Assembly: GCF_913063425.1 (NCBI RefSeq)
Contig: NZ_CAJXYK010000053.1
Span: forward strand, 1 to 37,661
DNA length: 37,661 bases
Direction: 5' to 3'
From: an uncultured Thiohalocapsa sp.
GTDB taxonomy: Bacteria > Pseudomonadota > Gammaproteobacteria > Chromatiales > Chromatiaceae
Positions 19,303-24,646 of this stretch are shown piece by piece (positions within the stretch are counted from its first letter, which is position 1; the number at the start of each line of letters is the position of its first letter). The notes below the pieces were generated by a model. It was given only the letters and a program-made list of their open reading frames with translations, was not told where the DNA came from and did no database searches. Position numbers and translations under genes: made by a program.

Positions 19303-19623
19303 ATGCAGACCTACACCCTGAGGCTCTATATCAGTGGCATGACCCGCAGCGCCCGGCGCGCCATCGCCACGCTGGAAGCGATCTGTGCCGAGTCGGTCGA
19401 CGCGCGCTACGACATCGAAGTGATCGATGTCATGGTGAATCCGGACGCCGGCGCGCAGGCCGACATCATGGCCACGCCCACGCTCATCAAGAGCCTGCCG
19501 CCGCCGTTGCGCCGCATCATCGGCGAGCTGCGCGACCGCGCCCAGGTGCTGCGGGGCCTCGATCTCGAGCCCGCGAGCGCGCCGCCCCCTACAACCGTGT
19601 CGCCGGCCGACGCGGACGACTGA
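19303..19623 (+). CDS. kaiB: KaiB-family protein
   Basis: The 106-residue protein matches KaiB along its length: YTLRLYISGMTRSARRAIATLEAIC, YDIEVIDVMVNPDAGAQADIMATPTLIK, then SLPPPLRRIIGELRDRAQVLRGLDL. These correspond to the cyanobacterial KaiB blocks with the ATPTLxKxLPPPxRxIIGxL core. The tail after about residue 91 is Pro/Ala/Asp-rich. KaiB is a fold-switching thioredoxin-like protein that binds the KaiC ATPase. No kaiC or kaiA is visible in the window, and none of the local neighbours are histidine kinases. The gene has its own promoter-like sequence and no good Shine-Dalgarno. In non-cyanobacteria, KaiB homologues have been linked to stress resistance rather than a clock. Confidence 0.92.
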   Translation: MQTYTLRLYISGMTRSARRAIATLEAICAESVDARYDIEVIDVMVNPDAGAQADIMATPTLIKSLPPPLRRIIGELRDRAQVLRGLDLEPASAPPPTTVSPADADD

Positions 19624-19782
19624 GTGCTTCTGCACCGATGCCTTGCAGCCTTGCCGGTGCCCGGCAAACGGACTCTCGGCCTTCGCGCGCTGCGACACTG
19701 ACGGCGTCGTGTCTGAACTGGCGCAGTGTCGTCCTATTCCCTGCCTTGGTCAGGCACCGCGACGCGCGAGCCACCTGCGGCT

Positions 19783-19824
19783 TTGATGCGCATCAGTGTT
19801 CGCACCAAGGGTCGGCGCTAGGGT
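19783..19824 (+). promoter_or_regulatory. FNR/Anr-like box and matching -10 upstream of hypA
   Basis: TTGATGCGCATCAG (19783-19796) matches TTGAT-N4-ATCAA with one mismatch and contains a perfect 12-base palindrome. Its centre at 19789.5 lies 41.5 bases before 19831. A weak -10, TAGGGT (19819-19824), is placed correctly for a start there. This is the class II FNR activator geometry and would put hypA under oxygen control. Confidence 0.45.
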
Positions 19825-19887
19825 GCCTGGCTTTTCGGAGCCTGCCGCGCAGCGCCGCGCGCGGCAGCCTCGCCTGCGAGGCCCCAC

Positions 19888-20271
19888 ATGCATGAGCTCT
19901 CGGTCTGTCAGTCGCTGCTCGATCAGGTGCAGCGCATCGCCGCCGATCACGGCGCGGAACGGGTGGAGCGCATCCTGCTGCGCATCGGTCCGCTGTCCGG
20001 CGTCGAGGCGCCGCTGCTGCGCAACGCCTTTCCGCTGGCGGCCGCCGGCACCATCGCCGAGGAAGCCGTGCTGGATATCGAGCCCGCGCCCGTGCGGGTG
20101 CATTGCGTCACCTGTGGCGCGGAGACGGATGCGACGCCGAACCGCCTGCTCTGCGGCGCCTGCGGCGACTGGCACACCCGATTGGTGAGCGGCGACGAGC
20201 TGCTGCTCGCGAACCTGGAAATGAGCGTGCCGGAGGCTGCCGATGCCGACCCCGGGCAGGACGGCGACTGA
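19888..20271 (+). CDS. hypA: Hydrogenase nickel-incorporation protein HypA
   Basis: The 127-residue cytoplasmic metallochaperone begins MHELSVCQSLLDQV, with the conserved His2-Glu3 nickel-binding start. Its zinc site has the two CxxC pairs CVTC and CGAC, 14 residues apart. With HypB it loads nickel into the large subunit of [NiFe] hydrogenase, or sometimes urease. The C-terminal about 12 residues are acidic. GCGAGG lies 6 bases before the ATG. The neighbour downstream is hypB, but hypC-F and hydrogenase structural genes are not in the window, so the target enzyme lies elsewhere. Confidence 0.95.
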   Translation: MHELSVCQSLLDQVQRIAADHGAERVERILLRIGPLSGVEAPLLRNAFPLAAAGTIAEEAVLDIEPAPVRVHCVTCGAETDATPNRLLCGACGDWHTRLVSGDELLLANLEMSVPEAADADPGQDGD

Positions 20272-20394
20272 GCAGCTGCGCGCTTCACTGCTGCGCGGTT
20301 CCGCCGACGGCCGCGCAGAACGCAGCCTGCAGGCGGGCGCCACCACCGCAATGGCCCCTCGGTGCGCGAGAAAAGGCGCACCGTGCAGGACGCA

Positions 20395-20425
20395 TGGTCA
20401 AATTCGCAGGCGGCGCTGCTATAGT
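20395..20425 (+). promoter_or_regulatory. Promoter-like sequence before hypB
   Basis: TGCTATAGT (20417-20425) is an extended -10 with TATAGT matching five of six positions. A weak -35, TGGTCA, lies at 20395-20400 with 19-base spacing. The extended TGn helps explain the poor -35. It suggests hypB can be transcribed independently of hypA across their 190-base gap. Confidence 0.4.
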
Positions 20426-20461
20426 CCCTGACAGAAACAGCAGCGAATCCGGAGCTGACCC

Positions 20462-21424
20462 ATGTGCGACACCTGCGGCTGTAACGTCACGTCCAGCAAC
20501 GAGCATCTGGTGCGTCCCGGCGGCAAGCACGCCGAGACGGCCGACGGCCACGCCGCCGTCGAGGTGCTCCAGAACCTGCTCGGCGAGAACGACCACCAGG
20601 CGGCCCACAACCGCGCCCACTTCGATGCCCGCGGCATTCTCGCCGTCAATCTCATGTCATCGCCTGGCGCGGGCAAGACGAGCCTGCTCGAGGCCACCAT
20701 CGACGCCCTGGGCGATGAGCTCAACATCGCCGTCATCGAGGGCGATCTCGAGACCGAGAACGACGCCGAGCGCATCCGCGCCAAGGGCGTCACGGCGATT
20801 CAGATCGCCACCGGCAGCGCCTGCCACCTGGACGCCCACATGGTGCACGACGCCCTGCACCGGCTCGACCTGACGGGCGTGGACATCCTGTTCGTCGAGA
20901 ACGTCGGCAACCTGGTCTGCCCGGCGAGCTTCGACCTGGGGCACCACCGCAACGTGACGCTGCTGTCGGTGCCGGAAGGCGACGACAAGCCGGCCAAATA
21001 CCCGGTGATGTTCCGCGCTGCGGACCTCGTGCTGCTCACCAAGGCCGACCTGCTGCCGGTGCTCGACGATTTCGACCCGGCCCGCGCCGAGCACAGTCTG
21101 CGCGGGCTCGCCACGCCGGCACCCCTGCTCACGCTGAGCGCCCGTCGGGACGCCCACAGCCTGGCGCCCTGGCTCGACTGGCTGCGCACGGAGCTCGCTG
21201 CCCAGCGCGAGCGCATCGCCCGCGGCACCACCGCGCGCCCGGCGCTGCAGCCGGACGGCGCGCTGCTGCACGGCGGCCAGGCCGGACACGCGCACGAGCA
21301 CGCTGGGGGCCATCGGCACCGCCACCAGCATGAACACGGGCATGGTCAGGGCCATGGCCATGCGCATGCCCACGACCACGGCGGGCATGGGCACACCCAC
21401 CCGCAGCGACAGGCTTCGGGCTGA
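20462..21424 (+). CDS. hypB: Hydrogenase nickel-incorporation GTPase HypB with C-terminal His tail
   Basis: The 320-residue protein begins MCDTCGC, the CxxCGC high-affinity nickel motif. The GTPase domain has the P-loop MSSPGAGKTSLLEAT, switch and metal-site residues in IEGDLETENDAERI and GSACHLDAHMVHDAL, the signature ENVGNLVCPASFDLG, and LTKADLLP for guanine recognition. It delivers nickel with HypA. The unusual part is a C-terminal tail (about residues 273-315) with about 17 His in 45 residues in HxH and HGH runs. HypB/CooJ-type His stretches are normally near the N-terminus after the CxxCGC motif or on separate proteins. The tail could store nickel or act as a metal buffer. GGAG lies 7 bases before the ATG. 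Confidence 0.95.
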   Translation: MCDTCGCNVTSSNEHLVRPGGKHAETADGHAAVEVLQNLLGENDHQAAHNRAHFDARGILAVNLMSSPGAGKTSLLEATIDALGDELNIAVIEGDLETENDAERIRAKGVTAIQIATGSACHLDAHMVHDALHRLDLTGVDILFVENVGNLVCPASFDLGHHRNVTLLSVPEGDDKPAKYPVMFRAADLVLLTKADLLPVLDDFDPARAEHSLRGLATPAPLLTLSARRDAHSLAPWLDWLRTELAAQRERIARGTTARPALQPDGALLHGGQAGHAHEHAGGHRHRHQHEHGHGQGHGHAHAHDHGGHGHTHPQRQASG

Positions 21425-21440
21425 GCGGCAGCACCGGCGC

Positions 21441-21459
21441 GCCCACGACCCTCGTGGGC
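21441..21459 (+). terminator. Stem-loop after hypB
   Basis: GCCCACGA (21441-21448) and TCGTGGGC (21452-21459) form a perfect 8-bp stem with a 3-base loop, 17 bases past the hypB stop. Outer GCGC bases can extend it. There is no T-run, so it may be a Rho-independent-like hairpin or a processing barrier. Confidence 0.4.
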
Positions 21460-21600
21460 ATGGCGCTGTACTATCCTTGCCCCGCGGGCGGAGGCGGCTC
21501 AGATCGCCCCGCAGCGGACGACACCGGACCCGTGGCTCGCCGGCTGCGCGCAAGCAGCCCGCCGGCCACAATCCATCACCGATCTTGGAGGATGTCTCAC

Positions 21601-22101
21601 GTGGCTATGCAAGCCCGCGCCCTGTCACTCGTCGGCCTCGTCTCTGTGCTGATGCTCGCCCCTGCCGCTCAGGCCATCAACTTCGGGGACATGTTCAACC
21701 CGGGCCGCTGGATGGGCGGCAACGATGACGATTACTACGACGAGGGTCCCTGGGGTCCCTACGGCGGCTACGGGCCCTACGGTGCCCCCTACGGCTATGG
21801 TGCGCCCGGCTATGCACCCTACGGCGCCCCCGGCTATGGTGCCCCCGGCTACGGCTACCCGGTGGCACCCGGCTATGCGGCCCCCGGCTATGCCGCGCCG
21901 GCGGCGCCCGCGGCACCCACCACTCCGGCCGCACCCGCGGAAACCGACAGCGCCAAGGATCGCGAGATCGAGGCCCTGAAGCGGCGCATCGAGCAGCTGG
22001 AGAGCCGCCAGGCGGCGCCGGTGCCGGCCCCCTCCACCCCCGGCAGTGGCGGTGACGGCTGGCCCTCCGCGCCGGCCTTCAGGCCCATGGACCAGTATTG
22101 A
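21601..22101 (+). CDS. Gly/Tyr/Pro-rich exported protein, sulfur-globule-protein-like
   Basis: From the GTG at 21601 (GGAGG 9 bases upstream) the product is 166 residues; an ATG at 21592 or 21607 is also in frame. A signal peptide ends at about AAQA, before INFGDMFNPGRWMGGNDDDYYDEG. The middle is repeated Tyr-Gly-Ala-Pro units (YGAPGYGAPGYGYP and similar), and then comes an Ala/Pro/Thr spacer. A short coiled coil (DREIEALKRRIEQLESRQ) follows, and the protein ends WPSAPAFRPMDQY. This plan (MFNP...W, Asp/Tyr patch, GYGAP repeats, short coiled coil) resembles sulfur-globule envelope proteins of sulfur-oxidising gammaproteobacteria, though I cannot run a search. The composition could also suit a structural or adhesive surface protein. 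Confidence 0.6.
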   Translation: MAMQARALSLVGLVSVLMLAPAAQAINFGDMFNPGRWMGGNDDDYYDEGPWGPYGGYGPYGAPYGYGAPGYAPYGAPGYGAPGYGYPVAPGYAAPGYAAPAAPAAPTTPAAPAETDSAKDREIEALKRRIEQLESRQAAPVPAPSTPGSGGDGWPSAPAFRPMDQY

Positions 22102-22196
22102 CGCGGCCCCGGGCGGCGGGCTCACTGTCCGCCGCCCGCCTGAGCGCGTCGCGAGCCCAAATAACCCCCACAAGGCAGCTTCCGGAGGACACTTCC

Positions 22197-22691
22197 ATGC
22201 CATGGCGCCGCGTCCGGACCCTTGCGCAGCCTGTCATGCCCGCCATCGCCCTGGTCTGCCACGTCTTCGCCGCAACTGCTGCGGCTGACGAGCGTTACGC
22301 CGTCTACGAGAGCGACAGCAGCTTCGGGGACGTCATCGACGGGCTCAAGCTCGCGATCCAGGAGCGCGGCATGTACATCAACAATGTCATGCACATGGAC
22401 GAAATGCTGGAGCGCACCGGCAAGGACCTCGGCATGGACGAGACGATCTACACCCATGCCCAGTCCATCGAGTTCTGCAGCGCCCTGCTCTCGCGCAGGA
22501 TGACGGCGGAGGACCCCACCCGCATCGTCAACTGTCCCTTCATCATCGCCGTCTACACCCTGCCCGACGAACCCGACACCACCTACGTGGTGCACCGCCG
22601 CATCCCCGCTGACGAGACCGACGCGAGCCCGGTGATGCGCGAGGTCGCGGACATGCTCCAGGGCGTCGCCGAGGGCGCCGTCAGCTGGTAG
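22197..22691 (+). CDS. DUF302-family exported protein
   Basis: The 164-residue precursor starts at ATG 22197 with GGAGG 9 bases upstream. An N-terminal signal-type stretch (about residues 12-33) ends near AAADERYAVYES. The rest is one DUF302 domain: SFGDVIDGLKLAIQERGMYINNVMHM, IEFCSALLSRRMTAEDP, IVNCPFIIAVYTLPDEP, and YVVHRR. DUF302 proteins are common but biochemically ill-defined. They occur as small periplasmic or cytoplasmic proteins in many sulfur oxidisers and in organisms with nickel or copper stress genes. Lying between a sulfur-globule-like and a DsrC-like gene hints at sulfur handling, by context only. The longer frame upstream of this start overlaps the previous gene and lacks a ribosome site. 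Confidence 0.85.
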   Translation: MPWRRVRTLAQPVMPAIALVCHVFAATAAADERYAVYESDSSFGDVIDGLKLAIQERGMYINNVMHMDEMLERTGKDLGMDETIYTHAQSIEFCSALLSRRMTAEDPTRIVNCPFIIAVYTLPDEPDTTYVVHRRIPADETDASPVMREVADMLQGVAEGAVSW

Positions 22692-22758
22692 CCGCCAGCC
22701 CCCCTCACGCGCATCCACCGCCCCGCTGTCCCCGCCCCCACTGCGCCTGCGCAGCAGC

Positions 22759-22778
22759 ACGCCCCGCTCCCGGGGCGT
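22759..22778 (+). terminator. Stem-loop downstream of the DUF302 gene
   Basis: ACGCCCCG (22759-22766) and CGGGGCGT (22771-22778) are perfect complements around CTCC, 67 bases after the stop. Another short palindrome, CTGCGC-CT-GCGCAG, precedes it at 22741-22754. No T-run follows, so termination is plausible but not certain. Confidence 0.4.
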
Positions 22779-22896
22779 TCGGCCGGCATAGCTTCCGGCT
22801 CTACCGCGCGGCATTTCCCGCGCCGCGAACTGCCCTCCAATTGATCCAGGTCTACTCCGCGGGTGCCATCGGCGGCCCGCTTTGGTCTATCTTTCC

Positions 22897-22919
22897 TTGA
22901 CAGGTGGCACAGCACCTGT
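22897..22919 (+). promoter_or_regulatory. TTGACA with overlapping inverted repeat, upstream of dsrC-like gene
   Basis: A perfect -35 consensus TTGACA (22897-22902) overlaps the inverted repeat ACAGGTG-GCACAG-CACCTGT (22900-22919). A matching -10 is not clear at 16-18 bases. The repeat could be an operator for a dimeric regulator or a simple hairpin. Confidence 0.35.
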
Positions 22920-23022
22920 TCCACGACTTTCAAATCTTCTAATAAACCAATCGAGAAAACCCGTCCGGCGCAACGCCGGGCACCAAGCCCAGCCACCGCC
23001 AGATGGTGGAGGAGACAACTGC

Positions 23023-23364
23023 ATGACCGCCGTTCAGATCGCCGGCCGCGAGGTTCACTTCAACAAGAAAGGACATCTCGCGAGCTTCATGGATTGGGAC
23101 AACGACGTTGCCGAAGCGCTGGCCGCGGAGGAAGGCCTGACGCTCACTGACCGCCACTGGAGCGTCATCGACTTCCTGCGCGAGTACTACGCCTTCCATG
23201 ATATGCCGCCGTCACCGAAGGTGATCATCCGCGCCCTCGGCCACGAGCTCTGCCCGCACACCAACTGCACCCGCCGGGATCTCGATCGGCTCTTCCCCAA
23301 CGGCGGCTGCAAGCAGGCCTGCCGTATTGCGGGGCTGCCGAGCTACTACTGCCATTCCTGCTGA
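23023..23364 (+). CDS. DsrC/TusE-family sulfur-relay protein, variant C-terminus
   Basis: The 113-residue cytoplasmic protein aligns with DsrC/TusE along its length: IAGREVHFNKKGHL, WDNDVAEALAAEEGLTLTDRHWSVIDFLREYY and LFPNGGCKQACRIAGLP. In DsrC the swinging C-terminal arm has Cys-B in KQAC and Cys-A as the penultimate residue, 11 positions apart (for example ...PTGCV). Here Cys100 is at the Cys-B place, but the arm continues SYYCHSC, with Cys110 and Cys113, and the protein ends in Cys itself. Extra Cys occur at 77, 82 and 96. The arm lacks the usual KPTG motif. It probably carries a persulfide or trisulfide in sulfur oxidation or thiouridine relay, but its partner is unclear. GGAGGAG lies 9 bases before the ATG at 23023. 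Confidence 0.88.
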   Translation: MTAVQIAGREVHFNKKGHLASFMDWDNDVAEALAAEEGLTLTDRHWSVIDFLREYYAFHDMPPSPKVIIRALGHELCPHTNCTRRDLDRLFPNGGCKQACRIAGLPSYYCHSC

Positions 23365-23413
23365 TGCCCACCGGGCCGCGTCGCACAACGCGCGCGGCCG
23401 GGTGAGGCATCAG
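23361..23413 (+). terminator. Long stem-loop overlapping the dsrC-like stop codon
   Basis: The arms CTGATGCC (23361-23368) and GGCATCAG (23406-23413) pair perfectly. The inner arms CACCGGGCCGCG and CGCGGCCGGGTG pair with one mismatch, giving a stem of about 20 base pairs around a loop of about 11. The 5' arm contains the stop codon. A short GGGC/GCCC hairpin followed by TTTT lies just after (23423-23438). Together they look like the transcript end. Confidence 0.55.
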
Positions 23414-23518
23414 GTCCCCACAGGGCAATGCCCCTTTTCAATGGGAGGGTGGATCAGCAAAGCGCATCCACCTCAAACCGAAACGGCGAGTGCGCGTCCC
23501 TGATTCGCCCTCAGCTGC

Positions 23519-24538
23519 TCACCGTGTTGCTGAACGCTTGGTGACGCCCGTGCCGCCCCAGCGCAGGGCACCAAGCCCGGCGAGCCCCAACAGCAACAGC
23601 GGCGCCGCACCGATGCTCGGCACCCCGGTGGGGGCGCCGGTGGGCGGTACCCGGTCCGGCATCGAGCCATGGCTGGCGCTGGCAGCCGTGCTGACGTCGG
23701 CGAATGCGCCGGGCACCAACGCGTGCAGCCCTACGACGTATTGCAGATCCGGGTCGAGCTTGGCGGACTCGAAGGCCACCCAGGCGTCCCGGGAGCTGCT
23801 GTAGCGCGCAGGCTGGAGGCCGCCCGAGGCCCCGCCGAAGGTCACCTGCCCGCGGCCGAGGCCGGGATCGGCACCGGCGATGGCGTCCGCCACCGTGTCT
23901 TCGGGCGCCAGGCTCGCGATTTCCAGCGCGTTAATGGTGGCGCCGGCGCGGCCGAGGTCCGTATCGAGGTCCACCAGTGTCGGGGTGGCGTCATAGACCG
24001 GGTCGTATGCGTTCTCGTAGGGGATGTAGAAGAAAGGGCTCCAGCCGGCCATTGGCCCGCTGCCGGTGACGTGCACGCTGATGGCGAAGGCCTCGCTGGT
24101 GGCCTGCTCGAACACGGCGAGATCGACGCCACTGCCGTCGGCGAGCGCGTGGCTCCCACCCCAGGTGAGCCGGATGATCTCCCGCACGTGCCCGCTCGAC
24201 GGGAACGCAGGCTCCTGCCCCAGGGTGACCGCAGTGCCGGCTGCACCGCTGACCGGCCCGGCGTCGGAGTAACCGTCCTGGAACGTCGGCCGCTGGAAGC
24301 GGCTGCCCAGGGAAGTGCCGATGCTCCAGTCGGGCGATGTGTCGCTTGGGAGGGCGGGACCAAAGGGCGTGCTGTAGCCGAGGCTCTCCACCGTTACCGT
24401 AGTGACGGCGTTGGCGGGGTCAAAGCTCACGCCGGCCACCAGCGCTGCTGGGGCGTCGGCTGCCCCGAGCAGGCCCAGGACGGCGGCAGTGACGGACAGG
24501 GCCCGGGTGTTGGGGCTTGTGGGTTGGCGGCGGGACAT
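23519..24538 (-). CDS. Secreted protein with PEP-CTERM-like C-terminal sorting tail
   Basis: The 339-residue precursor starts at ATG 24538, with GGAGA about 11 bases before it. An N-terminal signal peptide spans about residues 8-28 (SVTAAVLGLLGAADAPAA). The middle is a beta-rich domain of about 250 residues without a motif I recognise (FQDGYSDAGPVSG, AFAISVHVTGSGPMAGW, ARYSSSRDAWVAFESAKLDPDLQYVVGL). It ends with a Pro/Gly/Thr spacer and VPSIGAAPLLLLGLAGLGALRW, a short hydrophobic helix before a basic tail. That is the layout of PEP-CTERM or related exosortase signals, although the usual VPEP is VPS here. No exosortase gene is in the window. A longer N-terminal start (24637) is not supported. 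It may be an extracellular or surface matrix protein. Confidence 0.7.
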   Translation of the reverse strand: MSRRQPTSPNTRALSVTAAVLGLLGAADAPAALVAGVSFDPANAVTTVTVESLGYSTPFGPALPSDTSPDWSIGTSLGSRFQRPTFQDGYSDAGPVSGAAGTAVTLGQEPAFPSSGHVREIIRLTWGGSHALADGSGVDLAVFEQATSEAFAISVHVTGSGPMAGWSPFFYIPYENAYDPVYDATPTLVDLDTDLGRAGATINALEIASLAPEDTVADAIAGADPGLGRGQVTFGGASGGLQPARYSSSRDAWVAFESAKLDPDLQYVVGLHALVPGAFADVSTAASASHGSMPDRVPPTGAPTGVPSIGAAPLLLLGLAGLGALRWGGTGVTKRSATR

Positions 24539-24646
24539 GATGCGGGGTCTCCAGGCTGCAACGCAGGGCGGAGCATAGGCCGTCGCACGTCCGGGGCACC
24601 AGCGCGGGCGCCCGGCGGCGAGGCTGCCGTCACACAAGTTGCGGGC

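Larger units (their letters stand above)
22692..23022 (+). other. Intergenic region before the DsrC-like gene
   Basis: This 331-base gap holds a strong hairpin (22759-22778) that could end the DUF302 transcript. It also holds a perfect TTGACA with an overlapping inverted repeat (22897-22919) and a run of AT-rich sequence (22927-22960). I see no gene here. Confidence 0.6.

Noticed and set aside
22905-22920. A sigma54-type promoter (TGGCAC...)
   Set aside because: TGGCAC is present but the -12 position reads CTGT instead of TTGC, so the match is too weak.
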